Positions 49,900-61,516 of a DNA stretch of 64,000 nucleotides are shown here, piece after piece. Below the pieces are notes generated by a model that was not told the DNA's origin, did not search any database, and saw nothing but the letters and a program-made list of their open reading frames with translations. The translations under genes were made by a program, and so were the position numbers. Each line of letters opens with the position of its first letter. The first letter of the stretch is position 1. Source of the DNA: Allolobophora icterica (taxonomy: Eukaryota > Annelida > Clitellata > Crassiclitellata > Lumbricidae); assembly GCA_963556255.1 (NCBI GenBank), contig OY744609.1, positions 11,129,014-11,193,013 on the forward strand, in the 5' to 3' direction.

Positions 49900-50084
49900 C
49901 ACGTACCAAACATGAATACTTCAAAGCAAACCGAGATTTTTGCGAAGTAATTTACCTCTGAACAAGGAAAGACTTTTGAAGTCTTACGTGTATATAGCTA
50001 TAGTTTCCTTGATTTGATGAAATGGTAATTGAATCTCTAACGTCTCTTTCCGTAATCCTAGTAATGGCCCCGTATCTCATAGAG

Positions 50085-51441
50085 CAGTGGTTCTTAACCT
50101 TTTCAAGGGAGCCGAACCCCAAGAAAAATCCATGACCACTCACCGAACCCCTCAAGTTTTAACAATAATTTTTTTAACTAATGGGAGCAAAAGGAAATAA
50201 AAAATTGTACCAAAATGTGATACAGTATTAATACATTCAATACAATACATGAACTACTAACAGTTAGCCAGTCTTGTTGTCCTCGAGACCAAGGTCTTGG
50301 TCTCGAGTGCACTCGAGTTCGTTTTTAAAAGTCTTGGTCTTGGTCTTGGTCTTGAGGTTCAAGGTCTTGGTCTTGGTCTTGGTCTTGAGGTTCAAGGTCT
50401 TGGTCTTGGTCTTGGTCTTGAGGTTCAAAGTCTTGGTCTTGGTTTTGCAAGACCAAGACCAAGACTTTTTACAATATAAAGAGTCATTTAACAAAACGCA
50501 AGGATTTTAATAATTTATCCAATAATTACTAATACAATTGCTTTAGTATTTACATGGTATGAGTGAGGCTTTACTGTTGCTTTTGACATTTATTTGACTT
50601 CCGGTTATTTACCATGGAATTATTTCAAAACAGAATCACAATTTGTACATTTACATCCGGTACTTGAAAAACTGCTCTGTGTGCCAGTGAATTCAGCACT
50701 GTAGAACGTATTTTTCACATGGCAGAATTTTTATGAGGCCCAAGGGTCACGTCTTGGTCAGAAAATTCTGAGCGAATTGTTTTTTTAAAAATGCAACAGG
50801 CATATGGAATAAGATTTCGCACGAAGGACTTTTGTAAATATGAATTCGAGATTCTCTGCAGTCTGCATTTGGAGTTGTTTTCTTTGAATAAAATAAAAGA
50901 TTCGTGTTTTAATTAAAATAGCGAGTAGTCTGACTTGACAATTTTTTAGTAAGGAATAGAAATCTGGATATGGTTGTGATTTTTGGGTATTGTTCTCGGT
51001 TTTGGTCCTGAGTTTCAAAGTCTTGGTTTTGGTCTTGGTCTTGAGGTTCAAGGTCTTGGTCTTGGTCTTGGTCTTGAAGTTCAAGGTCTTGGTCTTGGTC
51101 TTGGTCTTGAGGTTCAAGGTCTTGGTCTTGGTCTTGAGGTTCAAGGTCTTGGTCTTGGTCTTGGTCTTGAGGTTTAAGGTCTTGACAACAAGACTGCAGT
51201 TAGCTAACCGTACCAACACTACCAATTGCATCTTAATGTGTCCTTTGTTGTTGCCGTTTGGAAACAATGTGAGAAATGCGTGGCTCTGTTTTGGAAAGAC
51301 TCACTCTCATGTCATTTTCGCATTCAAGCCTGCTCCTTTTCTTGGATTTAATCCCACCAGTTTTGAGAATCCTTGCTCACAGATATATGATGTGACAAAC
51401 GGTGTGAGGATTTCAAGGGCAGCTTTAGCAATGCGAGGATA
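50085..51441 (-). mobile_element. Partial hAT element (ZBED5-like), 3' end, interrupted by element 2
   Basis: The right terminus as transcribed is CAGTGGTTCTTAACCTTTTC on the plus strand at 50,085. Transposase C terminus on the minus strand at 51,441-51,228: YPRIAKAALEILTPF, SYICEQGFSKLVGLN, then after a small frameshift MRVSLSKTEPRISHIV and a stop. This is the dimerisation-region ending of ZBED5/SCAND3-type hAT proteins. The 3' non-coding part is split by the 928-bp element. The 5' end was not found. Confidence 0.75.
50269..51196 (-). mobile_element. 928-bp minisatellite-armed hAT element (element 2)
   Basis: Ends CAGTCTTGTTGTC and GACAACAAGACTG; flanked by CAGTTAGC at 50,261-50,268 and 51,197-51,204. 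Reversed relative to elements 1 and 3, judging from which end carries the CTCGAGTGCACTCGAG palindrome. The interior shares sequence with element 1 (43,400-43,620) but has no transposase. Confidence 0.93.
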
Positions 51442-51686
51442 GCCTTACATATCTTATCGGTAATACCTTACGTCACAGAAAGATGGCTACCGGTGTTAAT
51501 TATCGGGAGGTGCAGTAAGACATAACTAAGGTTAACAGGATGAACAGCTTTAAATTTCATAAGGTAGGGCCTGGTAGGCAATCTAGGCCTATTGCAAACA
51601 AAATTTATTAAATAAAAGTTCAGAAATGAAAATAAAATAGCAAATGATTTTTCACTCACACTCACTGACCCTGAATATGTATATAT
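51442..51686. other. Short unique stretch
   Basis: AT-rich, no gene or element ends seen; lies between the hAT fragment and the foldback. Confidence 0.4.
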
Positions 51687-53450
51687 CAGTGTGATTCTCG
51701 TTAACGTTAACGATAACGAAAATGCTCGTTAACGAACCAAAAATGATTTCGTTAACGATAACTATAACTGTAACTAAAAAATATCATTTACTATAACTAT
51801 AACTATAACGAAAATGACACTAACGAAAATTCATCGCTATTTTCGTTAATGATATAAAAAAAAGTGCAATTTCGACAAACATGGCGAATTTAATCAAACG
51901 CGATATTTTATTCGTTTAAACTATCCTGTTTATTGTTCCGAGATAAAATGAGAAATTGTTCTGCATATTCTCCTTCCGAATATTCTGGTTTCTTTTCGAA
52001 AATCTAATATTTCGAGTTTCTTTTTGATGGAAAGATAATTTTTTCTTTCGATTGTTTATTTTAGAGAAACTTGTTTTAATTTTAATTTTCTATGTTAAAA
52101 GGAATATTATAAAATAGTTATCATGTTCAAACTAGAAATGTTCATAATAAAAATCAAATTGAATACACATTCAAAAGAAAACTAGATTGTATTTTTTAAT
52201 AGGAAAAATCCATTAAATATCTGTGACAGACAGCGATTATACAAGTAGGCCTACCGTAACCATTAAGTATCAAATTAAAATCTGAATAACAACGTTTTGT
52301 TTTTTGGCAATTTCCGTTTTTTGCATGTTAGAGTCATAGAAATATTCTGAGGGTGGGTAATTTTCTTTGACATAATTTTGTTACGGGGTCCTTGAATGTT
52401 TGACAGTTGATGACAAGGGGAGGAGATCAAAAACTGCCTAAAATTTGCAGACATAATTAATCGATGACCCCATATATGGACCAGGAGGAGTGCCATTGGG
52501 TCACTTGTAATTATGTAGGCCTACTAACTAAAATTAACTAAAATAAAAGTCCAGTAACTGTAACTATAACTATAACTAAAAAATAATACTAACTATAACT
52601 GTAACTATAACTAAAATAAAAAACCATTAACTATAACTGCAACTATAACTAAAATAAAATCTGTATGGGGTCATCGATTAATTATGTCAGCAAATTTTAG
52701 GCAGTTTTTGATCTCCTCCCCTTGTCATCAACTGTCAAACATTCAAGGACCCCGTAACAAAATTATGTCAAAGAAAATTACCCACCCTCAGAATATTTCT
52801 ATGACTCTAACATGCAAAAAACGGAAATTGCCAAAAAACAAAACGTTGCTATTCAGATTTTAATTTGATACTTAATGGCTACGGTAGGCCTACTTGTATA
52901 ATCGCTGTCTGTCACAGATATTTAATGGATTTTTCCTATTAAAAATACAATCTAGTTTTCTTTTGAATGTGTATTCAATTTGATTTTTATTATGAACATT
53001 TCTAGTTTGAACATGATAACTATTTTATAATATTCCTTTTAACATAGAAAATTAAAATTAAAACAAGTTTCTCTAAAATAAACAATCGAAAGAAAAAATT
53101 ATCTTTCCATCAAAAAGAAACTCGAAATATTAGATTTTCGAAAAGAAACCAGAATATTCGGAAGGAGAATATGCAGCACAATTTCTCATTTTATCTCGGA
53201 ACAATAAACAGGATAGTTTAAACGAATAAAATATCGCGTTTGATTAAATTCGCCATGTTTGTCGATATTGCACTTTTTTTTATATCATTAACGAAAATAG
53301 CGATGAATTTTCGTTAGTGTCATTTTCGTTATAGTTATAGTTATAGTAAATGATATTTTTTAGTTACAGTGATAGTTATCGTTAACGAAATCATTTTTGG
53401 TTCGCTAACGAGCATTTTCGTTATCGTTAACGTTAACGAGAATCACACTG
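51687..53450. mobile_element. 1,764-bp foldback element
   Basis: 51,687-52,474 is near-identical to the reverse complement of 52,667-53,450 (arms of about 785 bp). The spacer of about 190 bp is built of AACTATAACT and AACTAAAATAAAA repeats. Ends CAGTGTGATTCTCGTTAACG and CGTTAACGAGAATCACACTG. The subterminal parts are rich in CGTTAACG and ACTATAACT. Flanks TATATAT and CCGGGAGG are not a duplication. No coding capacity. Confidence 0.93.
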
Positions 53451-54351
53451 CCGGGAGGCAAGAGCGGAGGCATTCCATGATTGATATATAATGCGGAAAG
53501 CATCCTTTGAGATCGTAAAATCTATTATGTACGTAGCATCCGATTGTAATTTAAGGAGCATCGTCTACATAGCTCAACATCCGCTTAAAACTTGTCAAAA
53601 ACAAATATACCAGACCCTGTCGTTAACATTATCGGTCTGAAGTTTTCTATATACATGTGCTATATATAAATATATGTATATATATACTAGCTGTAAACCC
53701 GTGAAAAATCACGGTATATAAAACAGTGATAACAATTAAGCTTTATACTTCCCCGTTATATTATGACGTCATATTATAGGCCTATAGCCGTCGTCAAGAC
53801 CGCCGTCGTCAAGAAACCGTCACCAAGGCGGCAGTATAGTGACGTCACAATAGTGTTTGTTTACGGGACAGACAGACAGACAGACAGACAGACGTACAAC
53901 GGTTATTATGTAAGTTGATACTTATGATATCTATAATAGGCCTTTCTATCTAAATATGTACATGCATTATATACAACGGGTACAGGTGTACTTAGGGGCC
54001 ATCCATATATTACGTACACAAAAATCCGGGAAAATTGGACCCCCTCCACCCTCTGTTCGCAAGCGTACTTTCTTCCACCACCACCCCCCGCGTACGTACG
54101 CTTGACGCACACCCCCCCCCCCCAAGACAGCTGCAGAAAGTGTCTCGACAGCTCCAGTCTGCACTTTAGGCCAGATTATTGAAGGATGAGTGAGGGCCAA
54201 TATAGACAAATTATAGGTGTCTCTTCACAGCACAGAATAACTGCACATGGCTTTTATATAATGTAATTAAATGCCATGGGACGACTATAAGGCAATACAG
54301 AGTTATAAATAGGCTAATGTGGACGTCATAATTAGACATTTATTTTGCGTA
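53451..54351. other. Repeat fragments between the foldback and duplication copy B
   Basis: 'actagctgtaaacccgtgaaaaatcacgg' at 53,688 with (GACA)n near 53,870 looks like a retrotransposon end. Two TGACGTCA sites lie near 53,764 and 53,841. 'ggggccatccatatattacgtac' at 53,995 resembles the end of a widespread animal MITE. No gene recognised. Confidence 0.45.
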
Positions 54352-54426
54352 CGTACACATGGCACGACGTTCATGGGCATCCGGAGGGTGGGGGGGGGCA
54401 AGGGGTATTTGCCTCCAGGCAAAAGG

Positions 54427-55561
54427 CAGTCTTGTTGTCAAGACCTTAAATCTCAAGACCAAGACCAAGACTTTGAACCTCGAGACCAAGACCAAGACTT
54501 TGAACCTCGAGACCAAGACCAAGACCAAGACTTTGAACCTCGAGACCAAGACCAAGACCAAGACCCAAAGAATCACATTCAGGCCAAGACTTCTTTTCCT
54601 TAAAAGAAATTGTCAAGTCGAACGACTTGTTGTTTTAATGAAAACGTGAGTGTTTTATTTTATTCAAGCAAATTAAGTTTAAATGCAGACTGCAGAGAAT
54701 TTAGTATTTACAAAAGTCCTTCATGCAAAATGTTATTCCAAATGCCTTTTGTATTTTATAAAAACCAATTCGCTCAGAATTTTCTGACCAAGACGTGCCT
54801 TGCGAGGCCTCATATAAATTTCGCCATGTGAAAAAATACTTTCCATAGGTGCTGAAGTCGCTGGCACACACCGTAGCTTTTCAAGCACTGGATGTAAATG
54901 TACAAATCGTGAGCCTTTTTTTAAATCCTCCCATGGTTTATCAGACCGTCTGGCTCAGAAAAAGTCTCGGCAGGACTTCCAGGTACAGCATAACTTAGTT
55001 GCTGCTGCCAATGGGTTTTCCAGACCAACAAGACTTGCATCTGTCCGTAGGTATTTGTCGTAGGCTATGGTGCAAACAGGCTAAATAAATTTTTTAATTC
55101 TTGAGTTTTTTAAAATGACTTCATATTGACTGTCGGTCTTGGTCTTGGTCTTGCGAGACCAAGACCAAGACTTTGAACCTCAAGACCAAGACCAAGACCT
55201 TGAACCTCAAGACCAGTGGCGGCGATCTTGTTTGACAGGTGGGGGGGGGACACTTTTGAACTTATCTAGTCAGAAAAGAGTTTTGAACTGTTCTGCTGAA
55301 AAAGATGTCACAAAAATTTTCACGAAAAAATTTCATGACCTTTTTTACTGTTTCTTCAGAACTTGGGGGGTCGGATGCATGGTGTGTCCCCCCACTCTCA
55401 AAGGTGGGGGGTCTTGTCCCCCTGGACCCCCCCCCACTAGATCGCCGCCCATGCTCAAGACCAAGACCAAGACTTTTGGTCTCACGACCAAGACCAAGAC
55501 TTTAAAAACGAACTCGAGTGCACTCGAGACCAAGACCTTGGTCTCAAGGACAACAAGTCTG
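54427..55561 (+). mobile_element. 1,135-bp minisatellite-armed hAT element (element 3)
   Basis: Ends CAGTCTTGTTGTC and GACAACAAGTCTG; flanked by GCAAAAGG at 54,419-54,426 and 55,562-55,569. The empty site with a single GCAAAAGG is preserved in duplication copy A at about 45,965. A 240-bp MITE is nested in the right arm. The interior matches elements 1 and 2; no transposase. Confidence 0.95.
55214..55453. mobile_element. MITE, GGCGGCGATC family, copy 3 (nested in element 3)
   Basis: Ends CAGTGGCGGCGATC and GATCGCCGCCCATG; flanked by CTCAAGAC at 55,206-55,213 and 55,454-55,461. Target is a minisatellite unit of the hAT arm. Confidence 0.92.
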
Positions 55562-57090
55562 GCAAAAGGACATGTGATTTTTAGAAAGCATGTGAAATGA
55601 CAGCATTATTATAAAGGAGCACATGACCGCCTTGACAGCCTTGTAACTGGACTCGGACTACTGTTCCTAGTACCCTTTGGACAACCGCTCTGAAATGACG
55701 CATCGCTTGTGAATAAGCTCGTGCCCCTGCGCTTAGCTTTCGGGCTCCTATGTATAAAAGACATACTAAACGGATTTAATGAGATCAAGTGAGAGGAGAC
55801 AGAAACAGTGGGTCGCGATTGGAGGTAATCACAGAGATTTCTTTAAAACTCTCTTACTTTCTAGGAAATATAGGTTAAATGCAAACTAACAAAATAATTT
55901 ATTATTACGCATATTTGCTCCTAATGTTTTGCGTCACAGTGTAAAATGCTTTGAACTGTTCAACCCGGTTTCTGTTCCTGCATTTTAAAATTTCTCACTA
56001 TAACATGTTCTCGCTTTCTTATATAATAATGCTGTCAGACATCCCACAGTGCACTCAAGTTACTGCGCCTGCATTTATCTTGATTTTTGTTTTTATATAC
56101 TGTACCTTTGATTGTATATGTTAATCCTCACTCACAGCAATTTCTGTAATGAACAGAACGGAGTCGGTATTCATGAAAACCTACAAGTCAATCAGAGGGA
56201 AAAACATAATTTCTAAGATTCCTTTTATCGTCTGATGTGCGATCAGTGTGACTGTAAGGGAAAACTTAACTTGTCAATCCCAGTAAATCATGAAGACCTG
56301 AATAATAAATAAAAGGCCGTTCTCAGAACCGCATCGGCAGGGTCAGAATTGTCGAGTGGTTGAGGGTTCAACCCCGTCTTTCTTAGGACCCCCAGTAAAG
56401 TCTTCATTTTTCCAACCCCCGCGCAGTTGCGTAGTGTGATTATACTGTGTATATATGTTAGCATTTTCCTTCACAATTCACTTTGTGTGTTACTAATAAA
56501 GTAAAATTCTGGTTTATTGTGAGATTTGCGACCATGTCAATTGTAACTCATAAATTTGGTTATGTCACCGCTTAAGGACTTTAAGCTTTCTGATGCATTT
56601 TTGAATTTTCTTAGTTTGCAAAGCACGGATAAAATATTCAACTCAACGTGGATCAAACTCGTCAAAGTCTAACCCCCCAGTCTTTTTTACAATTCTCACA
56701 CCTCGAGTATTTCAAACCCAAGTTGGTAGACTTGTAGGGACTGTGGAAATACGAGTTTAAGGGGAGGAGGATAAGATGCGGCGTACCGCTAGAGAAAAGA
56801 CATCGAGCCAAATCTATAGATTAGTTAGAACTTGAGAAGCACCGCTTAGAGATTAGAGACCGGCTCAAGCGTTAATTTCTGCAGGCGAGGTTAAGAATCT
56901 TTTTGCGATATGTGACATCAGTTGGTGCATCTATAATAATTGGTAATGGGAGAAACACGCCGTTCAGCTCGGTTTCGGCTTGGAAAATTTTGAGGTTACG
57001 ATTGCGATTAGAATTGTATGAATATTAACTCTATGATAAATAATTATTGTCATCGTTCTATAAAGATAACAAAGCAATTAACGCTTCGAA

Positions 57091-57943
57091 ATGAGTGACG
57101 TCTGGATCCGAAAGATGACAACATACTTCCGTAGATTCGATTTCGACAAAGACGGAGTTGTAAGTCGGAATGACTTTGTACGCATGCCAGAGAGATTCAG
57201 CCAACTGGAAAAGCTTGATTCAGCCGCAAAGGAAGCAGCACGAAAACAATTCAGTGACGTGAGTTTTCAATACCGTTTTGCGTGCAATCTGTGCAAATTC
57301 CTTACGCATTCTCTCTCTGTGCCTCTGTCTCTCTCTGTCTCTGTCTGTCTCTCTATGTCTCTGTCTCTGTCTTTGTCTCTGTCTCTGTCTCTCTCTCTCG
57401 CTCGCTCTCTGTCTCTGTCTCTCTGGTATACGCGCTGTCTTTGCTTCTATGTGTTACGTCACTGCTCTCTCTTGTTGGGTCCGTTGTCTATCATTCTCAG
57501 TTCTGCCTGCTAAAAATTCTTTATAAACTATCATATAACTGTCTTTGCAGTTATGAACTTATGTACATCGCCTTTTCCTTCGGCCGCGGCTGAGCTTAGT
57601 GAGCTACGGTGCTATATAAATCTGTCTCTCTATGTCTGTCTCTCTGCCTCTCTCTGTCTCTGTCTTTGTCTCTGTCTCTGTCTCTCTCTCTCGCTCGCTC
57701 TCTGTCTCTGTCTCTCTGGTATACGCGCTGTCTTTGCTTCTATGTGTTACGTCACTGCTCTCTCTTGTTGGGTCCGTTGTCTGTCCTTCTCAGTTCTGCC
57801 TGCTAAAAAATTCTTTATAAACTATCATATAACTGTCTTTGCAGTTATGAACTTAGTACATCGCCTTTTCCTTCGGCCGCGGCTGAGCTTAGTGAGCTAC
57901 GGTGCTATATAAATCGTATTATTATTGTTGTTGTTGTTGTTGC

Positions 57944-58042
<99 letters not shown>

Positions 58043-61000
58043 CATCATCATCATCTCAGTTATTGGGGGCCACGTGCCCCGGCTCCCCCAGAGTCTACGC
58101 TTATGTCTGCGGTCGTAATGTCCAGTGTTTAACGACACCTTATGACTGTCAGGACCGTTTACGTCGCCCTCCAGGCTTGGGACTGGTACTGTCAGAGTAG
58201 CACATGTATGATGTATAGGCCTATGTATGTATGTATTTATATACGCATGTAGGGAAGGACGGGGCAAAAAGGGTCAAGGGGCAAAACTGGAATTGATGTT
58301 TTTGGGCGAATGTAAAGGTGTCATAGATGTCGCCATGGTTGAGAATGAATCTGTTGGCTCTTGGAGTGATATGTCTTCCGCGAGGTAGTTATAAGTTGCG
58401 TCGGTGCACATTATTCGAAGAAAACCAATTATTTTAAATATCAAAATGATTAAGATCATCGCGGAAATCTTTAATTTTTCACTGGTTTCCCAATAGTAAC
58501 ATTTTATATTAAATTTTTGTAGAGTAAGTGGACATTTAGACAGCTTATTTTATCGCAATAGTCCTGTTCCCGCTTTCCTTTAAGTATAGATGAAGCGATC
58601 GAGAAACATGGTGGTAGTGAGACAAAATGGGACGTGTTTGGTGGGGCAAAAAGGGACGTATCTGAAAGCGGGAAACATAGGCCTAACAAGTTCACCATTC
58701 AAGATGAGCCCTCTGGGTATCTAAAATTCAAGATTGAAGAAATCCATGAAGTCACAAGAGGCAGTTGTTGAGTCAAAGGAGAAAGAAGCAGACAAAAAGA
58801 AGAAAAACAAGCCAGTGACAGGTATGAGAAGGAACTGCAAAGAAATCAGGGAATCGAAAGACTAACACAGTCAATGACAAGAAACAACAAGAAATTATAA
58901 ATCAAAAATCAGAAAATAAAACAATCAGAATGATTAGGCCTAGGCCTAAGTCTGAAAGTATGACAAAGAAATTAACCAAGTATTTAAAGGACTATTGCAA
59001 AGAACTGTGCAATGTACTTTTCGTTGAACCGGTGACTGAAGATTGGATGCAATGTTCAAAGTGTAGACTATGGTGCCATGAACAGTTCTCTGATTACAGT
59101 TGGGCTTTAATGAGTTCATTTGTGATATTTGCAGACCATAATAATCAGAGCATTGTTCCTATGAATAGGAACATGTTCCAGTGACAGACAAACTTAAGCT
59201 TAAGCTAGATCAAAAAGGGACTGAGCATCCCATTATGCCCCGACATTGGGGTAAAACGGGATGTTCAACTGCTAATAGTTTTCAATTTACCAACATTTAA
59301 AATACAGATTTATAAAAAAAATTTCTTCATTAAATTAACCATACTTTCGCCTGTTCTCACAAATATGTTTAGATTATTATGTTGAATAGGTAGCATGCAA
59401 TGCGAGGGAAACTAAAACTGGGTCCGTTTTGCCCCGTCCTCCCCTATTTATGCATACATGTAGGGTGCGTGTGTATGCTGATAAATGTATGTGTCAATAT
59501 CTCATCCACTGTCTGATTGTGTGTCTTTCTCTGTGTTTGTCTCTCTGTCCTCCTTGGTCCATTTCTGCGCTGTCGCTCTTTAGATGCGTCTGCGTATCTT
59601 TGTACGTTACCGGATCCTATGGGCTTGAATGTCTGTCTCTTGTGGCTTAGGCTCTAGTTGGCAGTCAAAGGATTTGTCCAAGGTTCTTCTAAGTTGTGGC
59701 ATCATGGCCCTGATGATGTGAAACTTACTTGCTTTGAATAATTAGCGTATGACATATCCAGCATCTAGCTAAACAAACACGACGTACAATGAATAGAGAA
59801 TAACATATCACACCATGTCAATGATGTCATGCCATGCTATACCATATTATACCATACAATTCCATGTCATACTATGTCATGCCACACCACACCATGCCAT
59901 GCCACACCATGGCCCTCTGGAGAATATCCAGAGGGCCATGACCACACCCAGGGGCGTCTACACCATAGAAACCGTCGAGCAAATGCTCCATCCAAGAAAT
60001 AGGGGGGAGATCTGTCAGTGTGTGTGCCACCATTATAGGGGGGAAGGAAAGTGAGGGGGAAAAAGAGGGGGAAGGGGAAGTTGCTCCAATGACTTAGGGG
60101 GGGAGATAGACGCCTCTGACCACACCACATCATACCACGCCAAACCATACTATAAACATCATGCCATACGATACCACACCATGGCATTCTATACCATGCC
60201 CTGTAATGCCATACATTACTCGTCCTTCCTTCACTAACTCTTAGAGTCCCGTTGGCATATACCAAACCCTACACGTAGAGCATTTCATAAATGCTTTGGG
60301 CTTAGGGCTATAGGGTCAGTGTAGCCTGTGCGTTTTGTGCGATTAAAAAGCTATATACCTGCGAGTGAAAGCTGGATATTTTCATTGCAGAAATATAAAT
60401 TCGGGCGAGAGACGACTAAAAAGCCATACCTGCTTGTGGAAGCTGGATATTTGTGCGACAAGAAAGCTAAACGTGCGAATGGAAGCTGGATATATTCATT
60501 GCAAAAATTTCATAATTTATTCTCTACCAATAATGGAGAAAATAAATTTATGAATATTTATGAACTGCTGCACGTGTTGGGATTTGGGTATAATAATTAT
60601 ATATTATGCTCCCGGTTGAAGCTGAAATACACAGTATACATACTACATAGTGCATTCAAGCATCATGTAAATTCAATCTGTCATGCATATCTGCGATCTA
60701 GCTTTAATTATCAGTATCAGAACTGACCCAATCCCTCAATTTTTGTTCACTAAATAGAATATCCTTAAGACAGTCCTCAGAATCCACACACTGTAGCCTA
60801 CACAATGCGCCGGTGAATAAGCTGGTCTCCCTGACGTGGCTTTTGTGTGGCGCTGAGAAATTTCAGAGATTTACATATACATTACATTTACAATGTCATC
60901 TATGCAACTGTCTTACTTGGCGTCCACCCGTGTTCTATCGATGTTGTGCAAATATCCTTTGTGTTTGGGGAGAACAAGCACCTCTTAAAGCTGTTCACTG

Positions 61001-61516
61001 AGAAATATGGAAAAGCGTTTGCATCCCAGAGATGTATTGGAGTATAATCCCAGTGTTGCTTTGGGACTTTCTTCGGTAATGTATAAGAAAGAAACTTTTG
61101 TCGAGACTGTAGACACCAGTGTTGTATTAAAAACCTCGAATCGTCTTTTGTAGGTTTTCTCACGTTACACTAAAGCAGCAGGAACGAAACACGACGTTTT
61201 GCTGACCGAAGACCTGTTGATTGAATCTGTCAAGATGCAAAGAGATGACCCGGAATTTAAGAAGAGTATCAGTGATTTAGTGTTTAGCCTCGTGACTCCT
61301 TTTGATGCCAATGAGGACGGCTTTCTCAGTTACGAGGAATTTCACAGAATCTTTGAAAATTGTGGCTTTAACGCCGACTTCATAAAGGCAGCTTTCGTCG
61401 AGATTGATACTAACCATGACGAAAAGATTAGCTTCGAAGAGTTCGCAAACAATTCTATTAGCTACGTATGTTCAGATGATGAAAACACTACAGAGCTCTT
61501 CGGGCTTCTCGTGTAG
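57091..61516 (+). CDS. EF-hand calcium-binding protein (sarcoplasmic calcium-binding/calexcitin-like), copy B
   Basis: Paralogue of 47,493-49,376. Exons 57,091-57,258 (donor GAC|GTGAGT) and 61,154-61,516 (acceptor TTTTGTAG), phase 0, 176 residues from MSDVWIRKM to FGLLV. The loops are DFDKDGVVSRND, DANEDGFLSYEE and DTNHDEKISFEE; differences from copy A are scattered and conservative and no frame is broken, so both copies appear to be under selection. The intron has grown to 3.9 kb through a pogo-like transposon, a MITE, microsatellites and an internal duplication. The AATAAA of copy A is replaced by an A run near 61,671-61,678. Function as for copy A: cytosolic Ca2+ binding. Confidence 0.85.
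57421..57915 (+). repeat. Tandem duplication of ~200 bp inside EF-hand copy B intron
   Basis: 57,421-57,620 and 57,717-57,915 are nearly identical ('ggtatacgcgctgtctttgcttctatgtgttacg' to 'gagctacggtgctatataaatc'), each preceded by TCTCTG microsatellite. Copy A has one version, so the duplication is specific to copy B. Confidence 0.9.
57940..58054. repeat. (TTA)n microsatellite
   Basis: Over 30 almost pure trinucleotides directly after a retro tail, as expected of a 3' tail that expanded. Confidence 0.95.
58252..59444 (+). mobile_element. 1,193-bp pogo/Tigger-like element
   Basis: Ends GGGAAGGACGGGGCAAAA and TTTTGCCCCGTCCTCCCC, flanked by TA on both sides. A frame at 58,930-59,184 reads EPVTEDWMQCSKCRLWCHEQ, like the Cys-rich C-terminal tail of some pogo/Tigger transposases; the DDE domain is absent. 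Located in the intron of EF-hand copy B. Confidence 0.7.
59805..60215. repeat. CCATR/CCACA satellite, copy B, split by a MITE
   Basis: Matches 48,707-48,872. The array runs 59,805-59,948 and resumes 60,119-60,215. Just before the break is a 13-bp-arm palindrome (CATGGCCCTCTGG ... CCAGAGGGCCATG, 59,908-59,940). Confidence 0.85.
59949..60118. mobile_element. 170-bp hAT-like MITE with 8-bp target duplication
   Basis: Ends CAGGGGCGTCTA and TAGACGCCTCTG; flanked by ACCACACC at 59,941-59,948 and 60,119-60,126. Inserted in the pentamer satellite after the segmental duplication. Confidence 0.88.
60320..60510 (+). repeat. Three degenerate ~65-bp repeats
   Basis: 'gaaagctggatattttcattgcag', 'ggaagctggatatttgtgcg' and 'ggaagctggatatattcattgc' mark three spaced copies. 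A 132-codon frame across them is most likely incidental. Confidence 0.5.
60810..60890 (+). mobile_element. Non-LTR 3' tail
   Basis: GGTGAATAAGCTGGTCTCCC and GACGTGGCTTTTGTGTGGCG match 14,725-14,765. Confidence 0.6.

Noticed and set aside
50785..51267. 160-residue open frame rich in [11 protein letters not shown]
   Set aside because: Translation of the CAAGAC minisatellite; hexamer and 27/33-bp units keep every frame open. Similar frames at 41,103, 43,815, 50,274 and 54,319 are the same artefact.
57902..58132. Poly-Tyr, poly-Leu and poly-Ile frames
   Set aside because: Three readings of a (TTA)n run.
60328..60726. 132-residue frame in the intron of EF-hand copy B
   Set aside because: Built on three degenerate repeats, no known domain, and I found no counterpart in copy A.
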